Of a stretch of 64,000 nucleotides of DNA, positions 11,109 to 21,900 are shown one piece after another. Location of the stretch: the NCBI GenBank assembly GCA_947652115.1, contig OX393562.1, forward strand, positions 5,662,818 through 5,726,817, written 5' to 3'. Numbering within the stretch: the stretch's first letter is position 1; each line of letters opens with the position of its first letter. The notes under the pieces are model-generated. The model made no database searches. It had not been told where the DNA came from and worked only from the letters and a program-made list of their open reading frames with translations. The translations under genes were made by a program, and so were the position numbers. This stretch comes from Blastomussa wellsi (Eukaryota > Cnidaria > Anthozoa > Scleractinia > Plerogyridae).

Positions 11109-11284
11109 TTTAAATGTGTTTTATTAAACACGATTGTTAAACTACCTCGCGAGGTAGTTTTGTTAAACACGATTTTAGACGTGTTTTGTTAAACGCGCCC
11201 GCAGTGTGAACGGCCAGTCTTATTAAATCTGTTTATCAAAACAAGTTTTAAACATGTTTAAGCTTTGGTGTGAACGGGGTATTA

Positions 11285-11373
11285 GTCTCCCTCAAAGCCG
11301 TTTTTAGTCTCGTCACGCAACGCTCCTCCCCACAGCACTGTGAAACGAGACTAAAGTCGGCTGCGAGGGAGAC
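11285..11373. mobile_element. Small foldback MITE
   Basis: The segment starts GTCTCCCTCAAAGCCG and ends CGGCTGCGAGGGAGAC, so it can fold on itself, with a second paired block around AGTCTCGT/ACGAGACT. It abuts the right target duplication of the Harbinger element, which may have landed at its edge. Confidence 0.55.
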
Positions 11374-11481
11374 CAATGTAGACGTCGACTTGACAATGGC
11401 TCAGATTTGACTTGGCTAATAGGAAATCTTTTTATGGATTTGAAGTGGTGTTTTCCTAACTTGCTGGTTTAAATGACTTTT

Positions 11482-14400
11482 TCAAATGTCTTTAGGATAA
11501 TGCTCAAGTTCTCTATCGGTTTCCTTACAGGTGCAGTAAGGAAAATTACAACACATCTGTAACCCGGGATGAACGAAATTCTGCATCCTTCCCAGCTGAG
11601 TAGGGACATTCTCAATGCTTTCTTGATGTGCTTTGAGTCCAGGGTAAATATCTTTGATCACTTCTTTGTACTCGGGCATGTGAGCAGGAATAGGAGAGCT
11701 TTCAGCAGGATCATCTGTGATGTCAAAAAGAAGAGGTGGATCGTGAACGTTAACTTGATCTCCATGGCAACCACAATAACCTTTTCCGATGCAACTATCA
11801 GTTCCTTCAGTCCATTTTGGTGTCATGAAATGCGCCTTCCAGACAGTGCCACTGTCCTTTGGATGATAACGAACAGCATGGACCTGATTTCCACAATAAT
11901 GGAAAATAAACTCATGTATAGACTGCTGTGTCTGGTTAGTAATGATTAGTGGTAACAGATCTTTTCCATCGATAACTCTGTCCTGTGGGAGATCTGCACC
12001 AGTTAGTTTGGCAACTGTTGGTAATAGGTCCATTGTACTAGTCAGCTCGTCAAGCAACATCCCAGCTGGGATGTGGCCTGGCCATGATACTATTGTAGGC
12101 ATCCTTACACCACCATCCCAACACTGTCCCTTGCCTGTTGAAGTAGTAAACAATTAGATTACAAAGCATTTTGATCAGCCTGTTAAGGGTGTGTGTTCAA
12201 GGCTTCCACTTGGTGGTGTGGTCTGGTCTGTTTGCATAATGTACTTATGGGTTGGGTGGTTCGGTGAGGTCATGAATCGACTGATAGTGGTGCCATAGGC
12301 ACCTTTACATGCTGATGTCCGATCTCACCCTGACTAGAAATGTAAAGTGCATTGGAACATGTATATGGAAAATGCGCTATATAAATCCATTACCATTACC
12401 ATCACTTCAGTAATGCAATAAAGGTAGGCAACATTCTCGTTCCCCAGAGCTACTTGACCCTCTTAGCCGCCTTGGCCTGTGTTTGAAGAAGTGGCTCTGT
12501 GCTGGGGACACATTTGATTAACTAGAATCTAACAAAGGGAGTTCAATCACATCAAGATAGTTTAAAACGGCAAATTTGATTGGACTCTCTTTGTTTGATT
12601 ACACCCAATCAAATCATTTCCCCCCCTGAGCCACTTGTTCCTGACATGCACAGGCCTAGCTGGCTAAGAGTGACAAGCAGCTCTGAGGCCAAGAAAGGGT
12701 GTGCAGGTTCAAGTGAAACAAAGGAAAGGAAAAAGGAAGAGCTTTTATTAGCGCTAACTGAAGCTTCTGAAAGCAGGTAAAATATATTCTACAAATATGC
12801 ACAGGCATGAACCTGCTGTCGCTTGATCAGAGTAGCTGCAAATGTAAAACAAATCATAATTGCTTTACATGCCCAGGATTCAGGAGTTAATTATTCTGTG
12901 CTAAAGTCATTGCTTTATACCTACACTCGTACAAAAAAATGCTCCGGCAAAATTGTGAAGATTATGATATCTGACAAAAATTGATCAAAATTTAGCATAA
13001 TAGTTGGTTTCCTATTTTTTAAGGAGATGGCTAGAGAATTTAAAAAATTGGCAATCTTTTTCAATTTTCAATCCACTTCCATCCTTGCCATCTGAAAAAT
13101 AGACATTACTAAATGACTGCAGTAATATACGGTAGTCTTGGAAACAAAACTTAAAACATGATTTTTGGTTTTCCATTGAGCAAAGACAAGTTTTAGCTTT
13201 TTAAAGTGTTGCTAAAATGGCATGACAATGTCCCTTTAAATACATTTAGAAAAAGGCATACCAGCTAGAAAATTCAACAATATTGGTAAGATCGAAACAC
13301 CAGTGTCATTTCTACAAGCCTGACACTTTTTAGCCTTTCGTTCAAATCTGGATCCACATCCCTTGAAAACTTTGTGTAATAGTTTCACTGAAAAGACAGC
13401 AGATGTTGTTTTTGTCGGCAATTTTTCAAGAGGTTTTGTTTTATTGCTGCTTTTTGTGGCAGTTCTGATGTTAAGCGGTGGTTTGGGTCTCGTCCAAACA
13501 GAAAATTGACAAAACAATAACACTGACACCAAGACTGAAGATATGCCAAGGCTAAGATCTGAACTTCATGGCATGCAGAGTCCAGAATCTGAGATAAAAT
13601 CATCAGCTAATCCGCGATCCATCGCATTTTCAAAATCAATCCCTGTGCTTTTTTAAGTCTTAATCCGTTGATCTGCGAACTTATTCACCCCCTCCTCTGA
13701 GAACAGTTGCATTTTGAGACATCTTACCTCCTTTGTAAATACCATGCCAGCCACCATGATATTCACCTGTATCACTAATTTCTTCAATATGGGGACCATT
13801 GTCAGATGTGAAGTAAACAAATGTGTTTTCCTTCAAACCCAGTTCTTCAACAGCAGCCATGATCTGGCCTACATTCCAATCCATTTCTTCAACATTATCA
13901 CCATAGCGACCATGAACACTGTGATTGACAAATGGCCTTGTATTGAACAAAGCAGTGTGTACTTTGGCAAATGACATATACAGCAGGAAGGGACTGTCTT
14001 TGTATGTGCGGATAAAGCTGACTGCTTCATCTGTAAACCTCATTGTCAAGTTTTCAAGAATAGTTGGTTGCTCCACAACTTCATAGTTCTTCAATACAAA
14101 GCACTGAAGTCTTGAAGCTATCATTAAGTAGCCAGTTATCAAAAAGGAGATTAACATGATCACTGTCAGGAGAAAAATGAACACAGATTTGTTCAGCAAA
14201 CCAATTAGATAGAAGACACAGAGAGTGACCCCGATGACTGCTGTAGCAATTAGTACATTAGCAGGGTTCAACACTGGATAAACCATGTTTAAGAGATACT
14301 GGCCAGCTTCACAAGTTCTTAAGTTGGTAAACGGCAGACCATAAAAGTAATGGAAGCCTTGCTTCAGAGGGTGAAAGTAGAAATCAGAGTTTGATGACAA

Positions 14401-15327
14401 GTGCAACCCGAGATGCCACTTTCCAATGATACCTATGAAACAGAAAGAGATAAAGTATTGGATTTTTTCAAGCTCTCATTAAAAGTTTTAAACAAATGCA
14501 GTTAGCACGTCACTACCTAAGACCTATAGTATCACATAGCCAGATATACATAGGAGTTACAGTGTACATACACTTTTCATCCAGATAACATTACTTACTA
14601 ACCCTCTGCATGCACTGCAAGCCTATGATGCTCACATTAGCTTTTTATTGTCCTTGATCAAGGTTGCCCGGTTAGGCCCCTCCCCCCTCCCCCCCAACCC
14701 CTCGGCACATTAGCTTAGCAAATATAGAAAACTTTTGTCTTTCCAAATTTTGCCATGTTTACTTCGTTTCGCCCCGACTAACTAACTGGCCTTGAGTCTC
14801 CGTGGATTGCCTGGCACATACCAGTACCACTTTGTATCTCCAAAAAAGCAAAAGCTCAGTCAGATAAAATGTCTATTTATGCGCACGTAAAGAGTTAACC
14901 ACCTTAATTTTCCTGGAGGAGTTCCCCCGGTGGAGGTGGGAGGGGGGGGGGGTGGATTTTTTAAGACCACGGATGCAATCTCGGCAAATGTGGTTTCATT
15001 TTGAGGCAGACCACCAGATGCGGACGCGGACAGAAACATTCTTAACTGACCGCTATCTGAAGCGAGTCCGGATCTAATGGGATACCTTCCTGTCAGGAAA
15101 GCAGCCCTGTTTGGCGTACAAACGGAATCCGGGTGCACATCATGTCTCAAGCGAGCTCCTTCTTCAGCCAGCCGATCAATATTCGGTGTTTTTATCGTGT
15201 CGTTACCGAAGCAGCCCACATCTCCGATTCCAAGGTCATCCACAAGAAATATAACGATGTTTGGCTTTGCAAATGTTACGCTAATCAGGGAAAACGCAAA
15301 CAGGAAGGTAAAACAAGTGCCCCACAT
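11482..15327 (-). CDS. Steryl-sulfatase-like arylsulfatase, copy 1 (exon 1 damaged)
   Basis: Three exons are visible: exon 1 15327 to about 14970, exon 2 14432-13728, exon 3 12134-11482 (stop at 11482-11484). The chosen ATG at 15327 gives a signal peptide [20 protein letters not shown], then metal ligands in VDDLG (Asp30, Asp31) and the formylglycine motif CTPNR (Cys70). Exon 2 has GKWHLG, two hydrophobic segments of about 20 residues each as in membrane-anchored steryl sulfatase, then KVHTALF and TSDNGPH. Exon 3 holds the C-terminal part with DPPLLFDI and a Cys-rich end. Splice sites for introns 1-2 (acceptor) and 2-3 are good. The end of exon 1 is abnormal: similarity to copy 2 stops after FAEIAS and eight expected codons plus the donor are replaced by C/G-rich low-complexity sequence. 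The gene may be a recent pseudogene, or the spot may be misassembled. It hydrolyses sulfate esters in the ER/secretory lumen if active. Confidence 0.75.
12180..12415 (+). mobile_element. SINE/LINE-like 3' fragment in sulfatase intron 2
   Basis: The segment ends with GCGCTATATAAATCCATTACC followed by short CATTAC repeats, a tail type common on CR1-like LINE-mobilised SINEs. No coding content is seen. Confidence 0.45.
12428..12700. mobile_element. Foldback MITE R4, complete copy
   Basis: The element begins CATTCTCGTTCCCCAGAGC and its right half runs in inverted orientation to near 12700, with AACAAAGGGAGTTCAAT and its mirror GGACTCTCTTTGTTTGATT in the middle. The same two halves lie on either side of the Penelope pair at 33408-33534 and 36518-36648, where the element is split. 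Confidence 0.6.
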
Positions 15328-15481
15328 CGTGCCTGGAGAAATGAAAGTCTTCACTCTGCAAAGTCGCCTTCCTAATAAGGAAGTAGGGAGCGTGGGTATT
15401 TGCTCTGGGGAGCAGCGTGACCTTAAAGCGTGACCACTTTGGTCAATCTGTGCAAAGTTCACCTTCGGATGTCTTTGCATT

Positions 15482-15930
15482 GGAATACATCTCCAAGTCT
15501 CAGGTCTGTGCGGTACACCATTCGTGAGTTATTTGCTGAAGCACTTCTCGCAAATTTATAGAGCTCAGTATGGAAACGCCATGTTGGTGCCCAGCTTGAA
15601 TCAAGGAAAACATCTGGCACTCACTTTTGCTATGAAAGCGATTGCTCTTTCCTCACGATCTAGTGTATATACACATACACATCTTTCCTAATACTTTAAC
15701 TGTTTAAACTGCAAAAATTTTGCGAAAAGACCTTTTGTTAGAGCACGACAGCTTTGTCACGGCGCCATCGTGAAGTCACGTACGGCGGAAATCTCCAAAA
15801 TGCTGTATTTTTAAATGACGCTATCTAGCTGGAAACTTGTGAATAAATATATTTTTAGGATTTCTTTCACGTGGTGACAATAAAAATTAGCAGGCCCACT
15901 GAATATTGTTTGCGTCCCATTTGAATCCCA
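15482..15930 (-). repeat. MITE R1, copy c, diverged
   Basis: It shares the R1 order (CAGGTCTGTGCGGT..., ATTTGCTGAA, CGCAAATTTATAGAGCTCAGTATGGAAACGCCATG) but only one arm of the central hairpin remains. It lies just upstream of sulfatase copy 1. Confidence 0.55.
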
Positions 15931-16161
15931 ACTAGTTCCAGGCTCGCTCTATAATTTTCTATCTTCCAGGAAAAAGTTGCCGATCGGAAATGGAACGAGC
16001 GCATCCCCGTGCAAATTTCCATTTGGAATTTGACGCGTCCCATTTACTGCAACTTTCGACCAACCAGTTTTTCCGAGTAATGGCAAACAACCTCGTTTTT
16101 GTTCTTTAATTATTTTTAAACACGTTGCTAAATCTTGGCGAAAAGAAAACAAAAAGAATTC

Positions 16162-16706
16162 TTGGTTTTCACGTGACGTCAGAAAAAGCTAAAATTTTCA
16201 GCTCGGTAGACGGCTTTGTTTTAAAAATGGAGCAGTTTGAATTTCAGATTTTTCGCAATGCGAAACATCGGCATTGTTTCTGGGTAACAGTCATGTTACG
16301 TGCGCGAAAATATCGATTCGCCTTATGTTTTCGAGTTCTGAGTAACCGATATGTTGAGGGAAGTGTCTATGCGAATGTTTTCAAGTTTAACAACGAGAAG
16401 AAACGTTTTGAGAGAGCCAAAGTAAACTCCAGATGTTTCCACTGGTTTCCGACCGCCATGTTGGAGTCCCTCAGCGGGGCTCCAACATGGCGTCTCCATA
16501 CTAAACACTATAATTTTCAATGATACACTTTGCCGAATAACTCGAGTTCGGAATATCGTACATCCCCCAAAACTTTGGCACCCCCTTTTATTTATTACTG
16601 TTCTACGATATTTCGATTTCTTGACTCAATGTATTGAATGGTAAGCGATTTTATTTCTTGCGTGCGTGAAACTTGCGCGATACTTGCCTGACGTGAAAAC
16701 CACCAA
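16162..16706 (+). repeat. MITE R1, copy d, variant stem
   Basis: It is bounded by TTGGTTTTCACGTGACGTCA and its inverted counterpart TGACGTGAAAACCACCAA. The central hairpin arms are GCCATGTTGGAG (16455-16466) and CTCCAACATGGC (16480-16491). These differ from copies a, b and e on both arms yet still pair perfectly. Confidence 0.7.
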
Positions 16707-16794
16707 TATTCTGAATTTGCCTAGTTCCGAGGCCTCGATTTTTCGTCGCGGTCAACTCGTTTCGGGTCACGTGGTCCGAGCGAAAAAGTGATTA

Positions 16795-17036
16795 CCAGTC
16801 CGAGATTCTAGGACTTCCGGACTTCATGTATATAGTATTGATGTTTCTACATGTTGTGTGTTGTAACAAGGCGGCCGGCGAACATTGTGACTTCCGTTTA
16901 CGATTTCTTTGTTCTCAACAGCCAATAAAAAAATCGAATTTTTTTGAAAATCGTATGTCCCCACCCCTACGTTTTTCGTGCCAAGGCCCTGCCGGCTAAG
17001 AGAAACGAAAAGGGATATGGGGACGAGAATGAAGCA
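16795..17036 (-). repeat. Repeat R3, partial copy (empty site of the TTAA element)
   Basis: On the minus strand this matches both flanks of the TTAA element at 23972-25699 joined together: GAGAACAAAGAAATC, then GTAA, then ACGGAAGTCACAATG. It therefore shows what the R3 repeat looked like before that insertion. Its plus-strand right end is the arm GCCAAGGCCCTGCCGGCTAAG...GGGGACGAGAATG. Confidence 0.65.
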
Positions 17037-17049
17037 AAAACCTAACCTG

Positions 17050-17100
17050 CGATCAGGCGTTCTTATTTTTAGACGCAAAAATATAAAGAACGCCTGATCA
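17050..17100. repeat. Hairpin GATCAGGCGTTCTT, copy 1
   Basis: GATCAGGCGTTCTT and its complement AAGAACGCCTGATC are separated by about 20 AT-rich bases. The same stem with a very short loop recurs at 28100-28135, next to the 5' end of sulfatase copy 2. Confidence 0.6.
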
Positions 17101-17699
17101 CAAGTTAGCAAAGACATATGTCTCACTTTGTGACGTAACTCAAACCTCGCCATGGCGGAACAACTCGGGGAAGTTGAACTGTACGATCATATTCTTTTTT
17201 GGCCGGAAATATCAATAATTTTGGTTTAAATCACTTAATGCATTACATTTTTATAAGGAGAAACGATTATTTGAAAATATTATTTGCAACAACAAATAAT
17301 CGTTTGTAGTGCTTCCCATCTGTTCTTCAACTAAAACATACGGCAAATTGTGTAGTCTGAAGTGTCACAAGAAGTGTCTGAAGTGTCAAATCAAAAGGCT
17401 TCATGGTAGCCACAGCGCTAGCAGTATAATCGTTCGAAGAGTATGACAGTTCGAGTTTCTCAGTTGTGAGCATTTATTATACTTCCCGGATAAAAACAAC
17501 TGAAATTGACACTGTTTAGATCAGAACACACTTTTACACTTTTTATTTATTTTTCAAGAACAAAAAAAAAGTTTATGTTGCCCCGCAGATAGCAAATTTG
17601 CCATTCGAGGCGGGCCAATCATCAACAAACTTTAGTTACAATATTAAGTAAAGAAACTAAAAACTGAATAGTTAGACATTGTTAAATTATAAAGAGAAG

Positions 17700-18060
17700 C
17701 ATATAAGATAAGATAATACTTTATTAGTTTTCCACCAAATGGGTTTTAAAAACTAATTACAATCAATGCTAAGTACATTAAAAAAAAATAAGGATATAAA
17801 ATTCCAATAGATGTTAAAATATATCGTATTGCTAATTAAAAACTACTGAGGAATTCCTTTAAACGTCTCTTGAAGATTGGCAAATTATCACATTCTCTTA
17901 TTTCACGTGGAAGAGAATTCCAGAAACTCATTGCACGGTATAAAAATGTGCGTTGCCCAGAAGCTGACTTATAGGCTGGGATATTCAAGTTATTCTTATA
18001 TCTAGTATTACAGTCATGAACGCAAGCAAGTGTCTATATCTAGCATATCTGGTAAATACA
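17700..18060 (-). pseudogene. Non-LTR retrotransposon 3' end
   Basis: The minus strand reads GQRTFLYRAMSFWNSLPREI (about 17875-17960), then about 20 more residues ending in RLKEFL, the extreme C-terminus of LINE reverse transcriptase ORFs. A short AT-rich 3' region and ATAAG-type tail repeats (about 17703-17722) follow. Only the 3' end is present, as is usual for 5'-truncated copies. Confidence 0.6.
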
Positions 18061-18103
18061 TCAATAGTTGTACCAATAAAGAGCATCCTCTCATAGTCTG
18101 TGA

Positions 18104-18208
18104 ATAAGTCTGAAGTGTCAGACGTCTTCTTGCCCTAATCCCCTCAGGCGCGTCCTTCTCGCCCGCGCATCAGGGGATTAGGGCGAGAAGACGTCTGACA
18201 CTTCAGAC
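18104..18208. mobile_element. Foldback MITE (near-perfect palindrome)
   Basis: AGTCTGAAGTGTCAGACGTC...CTAATCCCCT is mirrored by AGGGGATTAG...GACGTCTGACACTTCAGACT, about 38 bp per arm with a loop of about 27 bp. Related words (GTCTGAAGTGTCA) occur near 17353-17395. Confidence 0.7.
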
Positions 18209-18984
18209 TATATGTGAATAAAAACGTTGAATCACCTACCGAATAGGGTCACTTAACTAACAACATTAGTACTGGTTGCTAATTCAAACATGCCAAAATA
18301 TTAGTGTTAGCTGTTTTATTTCTCAAGTTTTAAATGGACGAATTTCACTAATATCGTGTATGATTGTTTCAGTAAACAGAAGAGCGTGTTAATTACATCA
18401 ATTTGAAAGGAAACAACTCATTGGCGCGCATTTTATCATAATAGATCGGGTCAGAATGGTTTCTTTTATTCAGGAGAAATCAGTTTTTAGTAAAGATCTT
18501 CGATAACACGCTAAACGAAAAAGGAACGGTCTGTCAAACTGACCACACGGTTGACCCTCAGTTACGCCTTTCTTAGCTTTTGTTTTTTTCCTTGAATAGG
18601 GTGTCTTTCCATTCTCTTTATCCTTAAATAGGGTCAGGGTATTAGAATCATCGCGGCACACACCTATCAAAATTTAAAGGAGTACCCCCTGGGGGGGGGC
18701 TCGACTTCCTTCAACTTTGTGCTAGCTTTGCTACTGAAAAAATAACAAATGTTTCCGTGGCATCTGCTTTCTTAGAGTAAGCGAAAGTTAGATAGTCGTA
18801 GAATCTATAAGTTTCTACTGGGTAGTTTTCCTGGCAAGGAAGCAAGAGAAATATGCCTTCTACTTCAGTTTGTTTTTACTATTTTGTAAATTTTACAACC
18901 AATAACGTATGGAAACATCAGTCACTTTTTCATCAAATATACAATAGTTCTAAGATCTAACTAATTTGCAACTTAGAACTTTAC
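18209..18984. other. Spacer downstream of sulfatase copy 2
   Basis: No gene was recognised. It holds a short G run near 18689 and AT-rich sequence, and should include the 3' UTR of the minus-strand sulfatase gene. Confidence 0.4.
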
Positions 18985-21900
18985 CTACTTAGGGTAATGT
19001 TCAAATTCTCTGCCAGTTTCCTTGCAGCGACAGAAAGGAAAGTTGCAACACATCTGCAAGCGGGGATGAAAGCCGTTGTTGGCCAACTGATCTGGGACAC
19101 TTTCGACGCCCTCTTTGTGTGTTTTGAGTGCAAGGTGAATATCTTCCATCACTTCTTTGTACTCTGGCAGGTTGGCAGGAATAGGAGAGCTCTCTGAAGG
19201 ATCCTTTATTATGTCAAAAAGAAGAGGAGGATCTTGGACTTCAACAAAATCTCCATGACACATACAAACTATTAATTCAGTATCGATGCAGCTGTCAGTT
19301 CCCGGAGTCCATTTTGGTGTCATGAAAAGCGCCTTCCAGACAGTATCACTGTTGTTTGGATGATAACGAACAGCATGGACTTGATTTGCACAATAATGAA
19401 AAATGAACTCGTGAGGAGACCGCTGTGTCTTGTTAGTAAAGAGTGGCAACAGATCTTTTCCATCGATGACTCTGTCCTCTGGAAGATCTGCACCAATTAG
19501 TTTGGCAACTGTTGGTAACAGGTCCATTGTACTAGTCATCTCATCAAGCAACATCCCAGCTGGGATGTGGCCTGGCCATGATACTATTGTTGGCATCCTT
19601 ACACCACCATCCCAACACTGTCCCTTGCCTGCAACAAGCAAATAAAGCCAAAGGATTGAATAAGGATTATTAAGTTTCAAATACAATTACAATACACTTT
19701 GCCATTATCTGCCCCATCACCCATGGGTTGTAACCTATACAAAGTTAGATTATATAGGGAGAATCTCCCCAAAAGGCAGGAGGTATTGAAATTTCACAAT
19801 TTGACAAATAGAAAAGGGTATAGAGAAAACGGGGCCCGGGAAAATTTAAAGGCTTTACTCAGCATCTGCATAAGAGCCTAGTAGTCAACCAGACTGGAGC
19901 TTGTCCTGGTTTCCTAAGCACAAAGTGACTGGGACTATTTTTACCCCCCCCCCCCCCCCCATGGATGGGATGCTAGTCCATAGGGTTACCCCCAGCATTA
20001 TTTTGCTGGTATTCATGTATATACCTGGGTGAAGAGAGGCACTGCGAGAGTAAAGTGAACGCAACGCAGTGAGTCCAGCCCACTACCCATTAGGCCATTG
20101 CGTCTACCACACTAAAACCAATAGTATAAAAATCTATCTGCAGTGTGAAATTAGATATGTAAAATCTCGTACCATTTTCTATGAAAGATGGTGAAAGGTT
20201 ACTATTTCTGTCAAAACTAGTATATAAAGGGCCAAGGTAGGGTGTAAGAAATCCCTAAAGACAATAGAATTTGTGGGTGTGGCTCAAATTCAATTGCCCC
20301 TAATTAGCTAGCATTTTAATATCCTAGAAGATTACACTACCTCCTATGTAAATACCATTCGAGCCACCATGAGTGCCTTTTTCTAAATGAGGACCATTGT
20401 CAGACGTGAAGTAAACAAATGTGTTTTCCTTCAAACCCAGTTCTTCAACAACAGCCATGATCTGTCCTACACTCCAATCCATTTCTTCAACATTGTCGCC
20501 ATAGGGACCATGAACACTATGATTGTCATATGGTGGGGTGTTAAAGAGAGGTGTGTGTACTTTGATAAATGGCATGTACAGCAGGAAGGGTTTGTCTCCG
20601 CCTTTACGGATAAAGTTGACTGCTTCATCTGTTAACCTCATTGTCAAGTTTTCCAGAATGGTTGGTTGCTCCACGACTTCGTAGTTTTTCATTACAAAGC
20701 AGTTAAATCCTGCCATTATTATAAACAATACATACAGTGCAAAGGAGATTAATGCAATTATTACTAGAAGTAACAGAAAAACAGGCTTAGGTAATAACCC
20801 ATTTTGATAACAAACATACAGAGTTGCTGCAATAATTGCTCCAGCTATTAAAACGTCAGTTGGACTCGAGAACGGTATGCCAAAACTTTCAAGATACTCA
20901 TCAGGTTTACATTTCTCTGAGTTAGTATACGGCAGGCCATAAAAATAATGGAAACCTTGCTTCAGTGGGTGGAAGTGAAAATCGGAGTTTGATGAAAGGT
21001 GAAGCCCGAGATGCCACTTTCCAATGATACCTATAAATTAATAAAAAGAAAATATATAATTGTGGGTTGTTAGAGAATAATTATATATACCGGGAAAGAC
21101 AATTTTTTACTGGGAATCAAAAACAAAGTACGCCCAGATGGGAAAATATTCCCAAGGTAAACAAAATAGATTTTTCTGAAGAAAACAAAAAGAGAGTAAG
21201 TGACACATTCGAACACCAACCCACGGTCTGGCCACTACCTCACGCATGCGCACAGCCATATCACCCTGGCAGTGACAGCCATGGATAGCTGTTTCGGCCT
21301 TGTTAGGAATCATCAGCATGGCAGTCGGGCAACGTGGCGATTCGAATGCCGCGTTTACGTGCCCTTTACTGCCGAGGCCGGTGAAAGACACCCCTTTAAG
21401 GTGATTCCCTAGTAAAAGAACCCGTGATAGATTTCCGTTGAAACTTGGCACATGTTTGCAAGAAGTCAAGAAAATTATAAAAACGTAATAAAAAGTGGGG
21501 GTCACCGTGTTCGTTTCTACGTGACTGTGCTGACGAATATGGCTATTTACGTTTCTCTGGCAACAGCTGCACATAACCCAAAACGAGACAACTAAGCTCA
21601 ATATTTTTCTTAAAGTTTGCAGCATCCCACAGCGTTTGACTTGGCTCTATTGTCTAGTCACCAATGTACCAAAACAATGTCATTTGTTTTTACTTTTCGC
21701 TCCAAAATAGACTTATTTTTTATATGCGCTGTTCAGCCCTTTATAGCTGAATCCATGCAATTTAGTTCAATTTCCAGAAAACTGGCCACAGATTTCTGGT
21801 AATTTTTTTCTCATTGAAAGAAACACTATTATCATTAAAATTATCAAAGAAAAAATGGGGGTCACTGCACTCGTTATCGCGATAAAGCTGCAGAATGTGC

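Larger units (their letters stand above)
5611..11281 (+). mobile_element. Complete PIF/Harbinger DNA transposon (5671 bp)
   Basis: Both ends carry the perfect 17-bp terminal inverted repeat TACCCCGTTCACACCAA. The trinucleotide TTA is duplicated on each side (5608-5610 and 11282-11284), the target duplication expected of PIF/Harbinger. Inside are the two genes known for this superfamily: a DDE transposase (5827-7074, plus) and a Myb/SANT-like DNA-binding protein (10095-11108, minus, spliced). Subterminal regions contain repeated GTTTAATTAAAC-like and TGTTTTGTTAAAC-like words, possible protein-binding sites. Both genes read through without damage, so the element may be autonomous. Confidence 0.93.
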
